From Desulfonatronospira sp. (lineage in GTDB: Bacteria > Desulfobacterota > Desulfovibrionia > Desulfovibrionales > Desulfonatronovibrionaceae): a stretch of DNA of 33,200 nt. Of this stretch, positions 15,494-24,628 are shown piece after piece (within the stretch, counting starts at the first letter, position 1; each line of letters opens with the position of its first letter). The notes under the pieces are model-generated. The model had not been told where the DNA came from, did not search any database, and saw nothing but the letters and a program-made list of their open reading frames with translations. Position numbers and translations under genes: made by a program. The DNA lies in NCBI GenBank assembly GCA_007125075.1, contig SLDX01000046.1, forward strand, positions 1-33,200. Direction: 5' to 3'.

Positions 15494-16645
15494 ATGCGCA
15501 GACTGTATCTGGATCTTGAGTATGGAATCAGTGGAGATATGTTTGTAGCCGCTCTGGCAGATCTGGGCGTTGATTTTGCATTTTTGCAGCAGGTCCTTGA
15601 TCGCCTGGGACTTGAGATCAACATGAATTTTTCTTCTGAGTCCAGAAACGGAATTATGGGAAAAAAGGCTGAATTTTCATGGGGCAAGGAGCAGCCAATG
15701 CGAAACCTGAATAGTATTCTGTCCCTGATCAACAAAATGGATATTTCCTCAGAAGTAAAACAGCGTTCCTGCCAGGCTTTCAAAAGGCTGGCCCAGGTGG
15801 AGGCTGAGGTGCACGGCATAGATGTCAAAGAGGTCCATTTTCACGAAATCGGGGCCTTGGATACCCTGATGGACGTAGTCGGGGTTTTCTGGGGTCTTGA
15901 ACAGCTGAATGTAAATGATGCAACTGCGTCTCCAGTTCCATGGTTCAGGGGAAAGATAAAAGCCGATCACGGGGAGTTGCCTTTGCCGGTACCTGCTACA
16001 GCAGTTCTGCTCAGGGGCAAGACTGTTCGCCCTGCAGATTATGAGTGGGAAGTTATAACTCCTACCGGAGCCTTGCTTTTGGATCAGCTTGTCGCTGACT
16101 TCCGCACAGGGTTCAAGGGCATGCTTTTGGGCTCAGGTACCGGATTCGGCCAAAGAGAGAAAGGTTTCAACGGCCTCAGGCTTTTTTTATTCGAAGAAGA
16201 AAGCGGGGACAAAAAATATCTCCATGACCATGTCCTGGTGTTGACCACCAACATTGATCACCTGACCGGTGAAGAACTGGGAGTGTTTATGAGCCGGATC
16301 ATGAAATCCCGGGCACTGGATGTTCTTTACATTCCGGGATTCATGAAGAAGAACAGACCAGGGTGCCAGATTCAGGTCATATGCGCTGAAGAAGATCTGG
16401 ACACGGTTCTGGACAGTATGTTCAAGCAGACCCTGACCCTGGGCATCAGAATCGAAAAGGTGCAAAGAGTCCTTTTGCCGCGGAAAACAGGGAAAATGAA
16501 ATTGGAAGAAGAAGATATCAAAGCCAAAAAAATTTTTTTAGATAATCAGGAATACATCCGGCCGGAAATGGACGCATTGCTGGATCTGGCTGCAAAAAAA
16601 AAGAAGTCTGTCGCCGGGATCAGGCTGTCCAAAAAAGAAAGTTAA
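15494..16645 (+). CDS. larC: LarC nickel-pincer cofactor nickel insertase
   Basis: The 383-aa protein belongs to the LarC (DUF111) family, which inserts nickel into the pincer nucleotide cofactor of lactate racemase and related enzymes in a CTP-dependent step. The N terminus MRRLYLDLEYGISGDMFVAAL matches the family start, and EVHFHEIGALDTLMDVVG at about 113-130 is its metal-binding signature. The ATG at 15494 has GAGG 5 bases ahead; a GTG 48 bases upstream in frame is less likely because it would add residues not found in the family. The larB and larE partners and a racemase are not in this window. The following xseB starts 88 bases on, so co-transcription is possible. Confidence 0.93.
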   Translation: MRRLYLDLEYGISGDMFVAALADLGVDFAFLQQVLDRLGLEINMNFSSESRNGIMGKKAEFSWGKEQPMRNLNSILSLINKMDISSEVKQRSCQAFKRLAQVEAEVHGIDVKEVHFHEIGALDTLMDVVGVFWGLEQLNVNDATASPVPWFRGKIKADHGELPLPVPATAVLLRGKTVRPADYEWEVITPTGALLLDQLVADFRTGFKGMLLGSGTGFGQREKGFNGLRLFLFEEESGDKKYLHDHVLVLTTNIDHLTGEELGVFMSRIMKSRALDVLYIPGFMKKNRPGCQIQVICAEEDLDTVLDSMFKQTLTLGIRIEKVQRVLLPRKTGKMKLEEEDIKAKKIFLDNQEYIRPEMDALLDLAAKKKKSVAGIRLSKKES

Positions 16646-16733
16646 ACTCTTGACCAGTCCCTGCACCGGCGGTAAAACGAAGCGGATAATATTCTGTATC
16701 AACCACAAAGCCAGGAGTTGTTCGAGGTCAGAT

Positions 16734-16952
16734 ATGCCATCCAGACATGGTGATTTTGATAAAAAAATGCAAAAGCTGCAAAAGATCGTCCAGGAACTGG
16801 AAAAAAAGGATTTGCCTCTGGAAAAGGGGGTCCAACTGTTTAAGGAGGGCATGGAACTTTCCCGTTCCTGCCGCAAACAACTGGAAGAGGCCCGGCATGA
16901 ACTGAGCATATTCAATGCCGATCCGGAGGCGGACAGGAGCAGGGATGAGTAG
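16734..16952 (+). CDS. xseB: Exodeoxyribonuclease VII small subunit
   Basis: The 72-aa product has the XseB pattern FDKKMQKLQKIVQELEKKDLPLEKGVQLFKEGMEL, two helices joined by a short turn that pack as a coiled coil on XseA. The complex degrades single-stranded DNA in both directions. The ATG at 16734 has GAGG 7 bases ahead; longer in-frame starts upstream do not fit the family length. It overlaps the next gene, ispA, by 8 bases. The pair xseB-ispA is a common gene order in proteobacteria and here confirms both calls. The large subunit xseA is not in the window. Confidence 0.92.
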   Translation: MPSRHGDFDKKMQKLQKIVQELEKKDLPLEKGVQLFKEGMELSRSCRKQLEEARHELSIFNADPEADRSRDE

Positions 16953-17829
16953 GGAGTTCAAGGCGGTTTTAACCGCGCTGGCTGCGGAAGTGCAGGAGTA
17001 TATGCAGGACTGCCTGAAAATTGAAGACATTCCCCGGGATCTGCGGAAAGCCATGGAATACAGCCTGCTGGCCGGAGGGAAAAAAATAAGACCTGTACTG
17101 TGCCTTTCCTGGGGGGTGATGCTCGGTGCGGACAGGAAGGAGCTTCTGCCTTTTGCCGCGGCACTGGAAATGATTCATACATACTCCCTGGTTCATGATG
17201 ACCTGCCGGCAATGGACAATGACGACCTGCGCAGGGGCAGGCCCACAAATCATAAGATGTTTGGCGAGGCTGTGGCCATTCTGGCCGGGGACGCTCTTTT
17301 AACCCAGGCCTTCTTTGTCATGCTCGACTCATCCTTCCCGTCAGGACGCGTTCTGGCTGCCTGCAGGGAAATTGCCGCCGCGGCCGGGCCTCAGGGGATG
17401 GTCGGAGGGCAATGCCTCGACCTGATGGCCACCGGAATGGGTAGTATGAACCTTGAAGACCTGAAGAACATGCACGCTTTAAAGACAGGGGCGCTGATCC
17501 GGGCTTCGTGCACGAGCGGAGCTCTGCTCGCCGGGCAAGGCGCAGATGTTCATAAAGCTGCTTCCTATGGAAAAAACATCGGTCTGGCTTTTCAGATCGT
17601 GGATGATATTCTGGATGTCACCGGAGACGAACAAACACTGGGTAAACCTGTTGGCAGCGATTTATCCGCTGATAAATCCACCTATCCAAAATTTCTTGGA
17701 ATTGAGCGGAGTAAAGCCATGGCTCAGGATTCTGCTGAGCTGGCCAAAGCCTGCCTTGATGATTACCATGGTCCACAAAAAGAGTTTCTTAGGTCACTAG
17801 CCCAGTACATTGTGGACCGGATCTGTTGA
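16945..17829 (+). CDS. ispA: Farnesyl diphosphate synthase (polyprenyl synthetase)
   Basis: This 294-aa trans-prenyltransferase condenses IPP with DMAPP or GPP to make farnesyl diphosphate for quinone side chains and undecaprenyl carriers. The first Asp-rich motif is DDLPAMD at residues 85-91, the second is DDILD at 220-224, and the IPP site GGKKIRP is at 44-50. The two residues between the Asp pairs of the first motif (DDxxxxD) place it with bacterial type FPP/GGPP synthases; chain length cannot be fixed by eye. The ATG at 16945 has AGGAG 5 bases ahead and lies inside the xseB end, so translation is coupled. An upstream ATG at 16915 has no ribosome site. Confidence 0.94.
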   Translation: MSREFKAVLTALAAEVQEYMQDCLKIEDIPRDLRKAMEYSLLAGGKKIRPVLCLSWGVMLGADRKELLPFAAALEMIHTYSLVHDDLPAMDNDDLRRGRPTNHKMFGEAVAILAGDALLTQAFFVMLDSSFPSGRVLAACREIAAAAGPQGMVGGQCLDLMATGMGSMNLEDLKNMHALKTGALIRASCTSGALLAGQGADVHKAASYGKNIGLAFQIVDDILDVTGDEQTLGKPVGSDLSADKSTYPKFLGIERSKAMAQDSAELAKACLDDYHGPQKEFLRSLAQYIVDRIC

Positions 17830-17882
17830 ATATCCGCCTTGATGCAGATTCTTTACCCTGATAATTCTAAAAACTCATAAGC

Positions 17883-18518
17883 ATGAACAGATCATCGACA
17901 ACAGCACTGGAGGTGCTGACCAGACTTAAAAGTTTCTATCCCCAACCGCAGATCGCCCTGCACTGGAAAACTCCCTGGCAGCTCCTGGTTGCTTCTGTCC
18001 TGTCAGCACAGTCAACAGACAAACAGATAAACAAAATCACTCCGGAATTCTTCGCCCGCTGGCCGGATCCGGCTGCTTTGTCCAGGGCCCGGTTGGAAGA
18101 AGTGCAGGATGTGATCAGGCCTGCCGGGTTCTACCGGGTAAAGGCAAAAAATCTTATAAATTCCGCGAACATGATCGCACAAAAGTTTAATGGCCAAGTC
18201 CCGGCAAGCATGAGCGAGCTTCTGCTTCTTCCTGGTGTGGCCAGAAAAACTGCAAATGTGATACTCTTCAATGCCTTTGGAATTAATAAGGGCATTGCCG
18301 TAGACACCCATGTCAAGCGCGTAAGCCGGCGTCTGAAACTTACGGCATCGGATAATCCGGTGAGGATAGAAAAGGACCTGATGGCTTTGTTCCCCGGCAG
18401 TGAATGGGGCATACTCAACCAAATAATGGTACTTTTCGGCAGAGAGATCTGCAAAGCAAAAAAACCTCTTTGTTCTTCATGTCCTTTGGCGGATGTCTGC
18501 CCAAGCAGCAGGGTATGA
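17883..18518 (+). CDS. nth: Endonuclease III
   Basis: The 211-aa DNA glycosylase/AP lyase removes oxidised pyrimidines. The helix-hairpin-helix is LPGVARKTA at 116-124 with the catalytic Lys122, and the catalytic Asp is Asp141 in [12 protein letters not shown]. The C-terminal loop C190-x6-C197-x2-C200-x5-C206 binds a [4Fe-4S] cluster. Length and all key residues are normal. The start ATG has no strong ribosome site, but the protein start fits the family. The gene follows ispA by 53 bases and nearly touches tgt, so it is likely part of the larC-to-tgt plus-strand group. Confidence 0.96.
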   Translation: MNRSSTTALEVLTRLKSFYPQPQIALHWKTPWQLLVASVLSAQSTDKQINKITPEFFARWPDPAALSRARLEEVQDVIRPAGFYRVKAKNLINSANMIAQKFNGQVPASMSELLLLPGVARKTANVILFNAFGINKGIAVDTHVKRVSRRLKLTASDNPVRIEKDLMALFPGSEWGILNQIMVLFGREICKAKKPLCSSCPLADVCPSSRV

Positions 18519-18535
18519 TAAAAAGGCAGATTTTT

Positions 18536-19651
18536 ATGGAAATAATCGGAAAATTCAGCATCGAACATACTGACGGCTCAGCCAGGGCAGGGTGTCTTCA
18601 AACCTTGCATGGACTGGTGCATACTCCTGTTTTCATGCCCGTGGGAACGCAGGGCAGCGTCAAGAGCCTGTGTCCCGAAGATTTGAAAAGCATCGGAGCA
18701 GACATCATTCTTGGAAATGCATATCATCTGTATCTGCGACCGGGAGATCACCTGCTGGCTGAACTGGGCGGACTGCATGCCTTTATGAACTGGAAAGGGC
18801 CGATTCTGACCGATTCAGGTGGATACCAGGTGTTCAGCCTTTCAGATCTTAGAAAAATCACCGGGCATGGAGTGGAGTTTTCGTCCCATTTAGATGGTTC
18901 CAGGCATATGTTCACCCCTGAAAAAGTGATCAGCATCCAGCAGAACATCGGTTCGGACATCATGATGGTTCTGGATGAATGCGTACCTTACGGTGCGGAC
19001 CTTGATTACACCAGAAGTTCTCTGCATCTGACTGCGGCGTGGGCTGAAAGAAGCAGAAAATTTTATCCTCAGGGAGCAGGAAAGCAGCTTCTTTTCGGAA
19101 TCGTTCAGGGCGGGTTCTTCAAGGATCTGCGCCGGGAAAGCGCAGAAAGCATCACGTCGATTCCTCTGGATGGATATGCACTGGGAGGCTTGAGTGTAGG
19201 CGAACCCAAGGAAGAGTTGCTGGAAATAATGAACTACACCGCCCAGCTTCTGCCTGAGGTAAAGCCCAGGTATCTGATGGGCGTGGGCACCCCCATGGAC
19301 ATTCTTGAAGGCATAAAAGCGGGGATTGACATGTTCGACTGCGTACTGCCCACGCGCAATGCCAGGAACGGGACCTTGTACACATCCAGGGGTAAAGTGA
19401 ATATAAAGAGGTCTGAGTACCAGAGAGATCGGTCTGCCCTGGATCCACTGTGCCGCTGCTACACCTGCACCAATTTTTCCAGAGCTTATCTAAGGCATCT
19501 GTATATGGCCAGAGAACTTCTGTCTTACCGGCTGAATACCATTCACAATCTGCATTTTTTTATCAATCTCACCCTTCAGGCCCGGCAGGCCATAAAGGAA
19601 AAAAGATTCACCGCTCTGATGCTTGCTTATAATGACGCGTACCCTGACTGA
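18536..19651 (+). CDS. tgt: tRNA-guanine transglycosylase
   Basis: The 371-aa enzyme replaces guanine 34 with preQ1 in tRNAs for Asp, Asn, His and Tyr during queuosine formation. Hallmarks are [11 protein letters not shown] near the start, the substrate segment [11 protein letters not shown] with the general acid/base Asp93, the nucleophile region [14 protein letters not shown], and the zinc site beginning C306-x-C308-x2-C311 followed by a downstream His. The ATG at 18536 is preferred: it gives the usual length and has AAGG 9 bases ahead. An alternative ATG at 18515 overlaps the nth stop in an ATGA arrangement, which would suggest coupling. No queuosine synthesis genes are nearby. Confidence 0.96.
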   Translation: MEIIGKFSIEHTDGSARAGCLQTLHGLVHTPVFMPVGTQGSVKSLCPEDLKSIGADIILGNAYHLYLRPGDHLLAELGGLHAFMNWKGPILTDSGGYQVFSLSDLRKITGHGVEFSSHLDGSRHMFTPEKVISIQQNIGSDIMMVLDECVPYGADLDYTRSSLHLTAAWAERSRKFYPQGAGKQLLFGIVQGGFFKDLRRESAESITSIPLDGYALGGLSVGEPKEELLEIMNYTAQLLPEVKPRYLMGVGTPMDILEGIKAGIDMFDCVLPTRNARNGTLYTSRGKVNIKRSEYQRDRSALDPLCRCYTCTNFSRAYLRHLYMARELLSYRLNTIHNLHFFINLTLQARQAIKEKRFTALMLAYNDAYPD

Positions 19652-19713
19652 AATCAGCTTCAGATAAATGGACAAGGGAATGAGGAAAGTCAGGCTGATA
19701 AATAACAATGTTT

Positions 19714-19751
19714 TTTATCATCCGTTGTTTATCATCTGTTGTTTATCATCT
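19714..19751. repeat. 14-bp tandem repeat, 2.7 copies
   Basis: The unit TTTATCATCYGTTG occurs at 19714, 19728 and (partly) 19742. It covers the 3' end and stop codon of the minus-strand gene that follows. The unit length is not a multiple of three, so copy changes would alter the C terminus of that protein. Confidence 0.85.
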
Positions 19752-20157
19752 GGGAGACAAAGCGGAATTCCGGAGACATAAGATCCCAGCATGAACCTTC
19801 CCAACCGGTAATTATCCCCTTGTCCCTGCAGGCCGGACAACGCCAGAATATTTCCCCGTCCTTCAGGTAGTCGATATAGATTATCTCCAGCTTTCCCCTG
19901 CACGCGTACCTATGGGGCCTCCTTCGGCAATCGATACCGCTGAATACAGGACCGAAAGTGGCATCATTGGAGGCGGTTTTGACTATCTCCCCGAAATATT
20001 TCGCCATTATAGCCGAAGACCTGGATATATACGGATCTATACAGCCCTCCTCGTCAAGAAATTGCTGCATGTCCACTTTCCAGCAGTACTTCATTTCCTC
20101 CGGATTGAATACAGGACTAATTAATTGTCTGTAAATTTTAAGTAATGTTAAAACCAT
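19732..20157 (-). CDS. Conserved-looking Cys-containing protein of unknown function
   Basis: This 141-aa protein is soluble. Its C-terminal half has the arrangement C-R-R-R-P-H-R-Y-A-C, then a short beta-like stretch IIYIDYL, then W-R-C-P-A-C-R-D-K-G-I-I-T-G-W-E-G-S-C-W-D. The CPxC plus GWEG-x2-WD ending resembles a group of small uncharacterised bacterial proteins with a zinc-ribbon-like tail, but I cannot name a function. The start is uncertain: the ATG at 20155-20157 has only a weak site, and an ATG at residue 22 has GGAGG just 2 bases ahead. It stands alone, convergent with tgt, and its last codons lie in a tandem repeat. Confidence 0.65.
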   Translation of the reverse strand: MVLTLLKIYRQLISPVFNPEEMKYCWKVDMQQFLDEEGCIDPYISRSSAIMAKYFGEIVKTASNDATFGPVFSGIDCRRRPHRYACRGKLEIIYIDYLKDGEIFWRCPACRDKGIITGWEGSCWDLMSPEFRFVSQMINNR

Positions 20158-20182
20158 CCCTGATTAACCGCTGATAATATTG

Positions 20183-20200
20183 TTCGGCACACCTGCCGAA
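20183..20200. other. Small hairpin in the gap before the PPDK-like gene
   Basis: A perfect 6-bp stem TTCGGC / GCCGAA with a 6-base loop lies in the 237-base spacer 20158-20394. No T-run follows. The rest of this spacer shows no gene. Confidence 0.3.
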
Positions 20201-20394
20201 GTTAGAATGATATACAGGATGGCAAAAAATGCAACCGGTTAAAAATACTTTTAAGTAACTGTCAGAAAGAGAAGCTGATGAATCGCGGCGAATGAATTGA
20301 AAAGGAGATCTGTAAATATTTCAAGCAGATAAGTGGTTTTTCCGACCAATGCACAGCCTGAACAATAAATACCTGAGATCATGATGTTTTTTGG

Positions 20395-23034
20395 TCAAGC
20401 CTGTCCCTCATGATCAAAATAAGCAAGAACAAGCTGTTCTTTCGCGTCAGCAAAGAGAAGCAGGGCTGACTTGCCGGGCAGGTGTTCACGGTCGATTACA
20501 AAAACCGTTTCAGACCACCTGTTTTCTGCCGGCATGAGCTCGGCAAGCCTGTTTCCGGATGCTTCTAGAATGTCGCGATTGAGATAGTGCCCCTCTTTAT
20601 CCGGGTAAAGGGCCAGGTAAAGAATATCAAATTCAATAAGATCGGTAAAAAAATGTGTGCCCAGGGAGACATCCGGGGCAAAATCCCGACGCATGGCCAC
20701 AATTTCGCACAATACCGAGACCCGGCTGATCTCGGCAAAGCTGACAGGCACTCCAAGAGAGGCAATGCTTGTTCCCCATCTACCAGGTCCTATGAGCATG
20801 ATGCTCTGTTCTGCGCCATATGAGTGTTCACGCAAAATGCGGCCTGTCAGCCGGGCCACTGAGTGGCGATCCGCTTCTGAGAGATAACCGTAACTCTCAG
20901 GGCGGACATAGATTATCCGGTCAATTTTATCCACTCTGCTCTGACCGATGACCGGACCTGTACTTCTAATTACCATATCCTCTGTCGGGATATTCCTGTT
21001 CATTTTTTTCCGGCTTACTATGCTTTTAAGCTCCAGAGGTCTGCATTGAACGAGATTTATCATATAGTTCTGTTCGAATTCTTCATCATCAGAAAAAAAA
21101 TTCAGGGTAAATTCAATATCAACTGTTGAACCATAAGCCTTTTCAAGACATTTGAGCATATTCTGCATATCCTTGGAGAATTCTGTCTCGGATAGAAGCT
21201 TTTTGAAGTTGATCAGCCAGGGAAAGAAATCATTAAGATTCATTTTTCTGGCTTTGACTTCAAGTTCCCGGTTTTTCTCAGCAAAGAGTTCCAAAGGAAC
21301 TTCCGGACACTTTTTAATAACATCCTTGAAATACAATGAGGACATGTTGTTTTTCTCAAGGTCCAGAACATCTACCTTTTGCTGGGTGTAGCCATACCCA
21401 TGAAGATCGGCCAGAGGCTGCAGCAAGGGTTCGTTTAAGGCGATCACCCGGGTGTAATCATCATCAGTCCGGTTTACCGCCCTTGTTCCCAGTCCGAATA
21501 CAAGTCTGAGCAGGCCGGATTCGGGCTCTACATGTTCGCTCCATACATATGGATTAAAGGAAAAACCAACCCCGGCGGCCTGGGGGAAAAAATACTTTTT
21601 GTAATTTATTCCGCTCACTCTCTGAACCAGCAGGGCCATCTGCTCATCCTGGTCCAGCAGACCTTTCTGTTTTCGATAGCTTAAAGCCTCTGAACTCACC
21701 GCACTGGCATAGATCTGCCTTACAGCCTCGATAAAAGCGGCAAGACGCTGCCCTCTGCTGCCCTGATTGGGACAAAAAATGCTGTCGTATTTTCCGGCAA
21801 AAATATTTCCAAAACCGTCTTCCATAAGAGAGCTGGAACGGACAATAAAAGGCCATTGTCCGAAATAATCCAGGAGATCAACGAACTGTTTGATGATGTT
21901 TGGATCAAAGGAGCCGTTCAGGATCTGCAGCCTGGCCCTTTCTGTGCCTTTTAAAAAATGATCGGGATCTCTTTGCTGCTGCCTTATCCACCAGACGCCG
22001 TTCTGGACCAGAAAGGTGTAGAACACGTCCGATCCGATATAGAATGAATCATGCGGTTCAAGCTTCTTCGGCCATTTATCCGGATCAACTTTCTCCAGGA
22101 TGGCTCTGGCCAGTAAAAAACCGCTGCTTTTACCGCCTATAAGTCCGCTTCCGATCATCCTTCGCTTGATCAGCAAAACATCCTTGAGTGAAAGATATTG
22201 ACTTGCAAGTTCAAGAATCCGGGGGTCTCTGGAAAAGATCATCCTTAACAGTTTTTTCAGGATTTTTTTTATCTCGGCTTCTTCGCAATGGCCGCTCTCA
22301 AAGGCATTCTGCAGGCGTTCAGCTTCTTCAAATGTCTTGTTCCAGTAACCAAGGGCCGAAGTGGACGAATCCAGCCTGGACCAGGTCTTTCCTGAAAGAA
22401 TCCTGCTTGTCTTATCACTGGTTCGAACAGCGGTAAAATTGCTTCCCTGCCATTTGTGCAGGGAATTCATCGTTGATGAATACCTGCCATCCACCTTTAA
22501 AGGATGGACATAAAGATTTTGACCGTCATTATAGATATCAAGAAAAAGCTGGGTTACATTCAGAATAGGGCTGGTGGCGTGCACAGAATGCCTGTTTCGC
22601 AGAAGAGAAAAGTAGGCTATAGTATCCATGCTTCCAAGGTAAGGGCAGATGAGCATGAAGAAATTGCCAAGCATACGGTCTGAATGCCAGTCAGTGGGCA
22701 GCTCGCTTAGACAGTCAAAAAGATAGCAGCAACCTTTTCCGTATTCATGAATTATGGAATGGATCCTGAAGATAAATTTCTCAAAGCTGTGGATTGGATT
22801 CAACCTGAAAGTGGCTGTTGTCTCGTGGTCTTTCAAAAGCGGCTTGTGCCTGGCAAAACGGATGTATATCAGTGGAATGTTCTTGAAAATACAGTAGTCT
22901 CTGTAAGGACGGACAAATGAAATATAATCTTCAATGGAGTCTGACTGCCAGACCACATTGTCTCCGGAACGCAAGCCGCTCAACGCATTGTCCAGCCCGG
23001 AAAGTCCCGTACTGAACTCATATTTATTATTCAT
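20395..23034 (-). CDS. PEP/pyruvate-binding (PPDK ATP-grasp) protein with KaiC-like N-terminal domain
   Basis: The 879-aa protein has two main parts. Residues 1-200 resemble a RecA/KaiC-type domain: the opening FSTGLSGLDNALSGL matches the KaiC start, and YLFDCLSEL at 104-112 matches its Walker B strand, but the Walker A Gly-Lys-Thr loop is absent, so it is probably a non-ATPase remnant. From about 295 a PPDK/PEP-synthase N-terminal ATP-grasp domain follows, with GLIGGKSSG at 297-305 and FIVRSSSLMED at 396-406. The phospho-His swivelling domain and the PEP/pyruvate TIM barrel are missing; instead the C terminus has IGPGRWGTSIASLGVPV and GTHFFTDLIE. It may be a kinase-like regulator rather than PEP synthase. 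Start ATG has no clear ribosome site. Divergent from gdhA. Confidence 0.85.
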   Translation of the reverse strand: MNNKYEFSTGLSGLDNALSGLRSGDNVVWQSDSIEDYISFVRPYRDYCIFKNIPLIYIRFARHKPLLKDHETTATFRLNPIHSFEKFIFRIHSIIHEYGKGCCYLFDCLSELPTDWHSDRMLGNFFMLICPYLGSMDTIAYFSLLRNRHSVHATSPILNVTQLFLDIYNDGQNLYVHPLKVDGRYSSTMNSLHKWQGSNFTAVRTSDKTSRILSGKTWSRLDSSTSALGYWNKTFEEAERLQNAFESGHCEEAEIKKILKKLLRMIFSRDPRILELASQYLSLKDVLLIKRRMIGSGLIGGKSSGFLLARAILEKVDPDKWPKKLEPHDSFYIGSDVFYTFLVQNGVWWIRQQQRDPDHFLKGTERARLQILNGSFDPNIIKQFVDLLDYFGQWPFIVRSSSLMEDGFGNIFAGKYDSIFCPNQGSRGQRLAAFIEAVRQIYASAVSSEALSYRKQKGLLDQDEQMALLVQRVSGINYKKYFFPQAAGVGFSFNPYVWSEHVEPESGLLRLVFGLGTRAVNRTDDDYTRVIALNEPLLQPLADLHGYGYTQQKVDVLDLEKNNMSSLYFKDVIKKCPEVPLELFAEKNRELEVKARKMNLNDFFPWLINFKKLLSETEFSKDMQNMLKCLEKAYGSTVDIEFTLNFFSDDEEFEQNYMINLVQCRPLELKSIVSRKKMNRNIPTEDMVIRSTGPVIGQSRVDKIDRIIYVRPESYGYLSEADRHSVARLTGRILREHSYGAEQSIMLIGPGRWGTSIASLGVPVSFAEISRVSVLCEIVAMRRDFAPDVSLGTHFFTDLIEFDILYLALYPDKEGHYLNRDILEASGNRLAELMPAENRWSETVFVIDREHLPGKSALLLFADAKEQLVLAYFDHEGQA

Positions 23035-23163
23035 ATTTTGTCACTGGCAGGTATCAATATCAAAAAAAGTTGATAATTTTTGAATTATTGGCTATGTGCA
23101 TTTTCCGCCTGCAGACGGAAAAAATTACCTTTGATGGTGATCTATTCATTAACAAAGCTTTAG

Positions 23164-24549
<1,386 letters not shown>

Positions 24550-24574
24550 GATCAGATAAAAATATGCAGTTGAG

Positions 24575-24598
24575 CCCGCTGATGCGCGTATCAGCGGG
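24575..24598. terminator. Hairpin between convergent gdhA and tRNA nucleotidyltransferase gene
   Basis: The stem CCCGCTGAT / ATCAGCGGG with a 6-base loop lies 25 bases after the gdhA stop and 30 bases after the minus-strand stop. T-runs are weak on both sides (TTCAT, and ATATTTTTAT further on), so efficiency is uncertain. Confidence 0.6.
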
Positions 24599-24628
24599 TT
24601 CATACCCTGCCGGACTGATGCTTATCCG

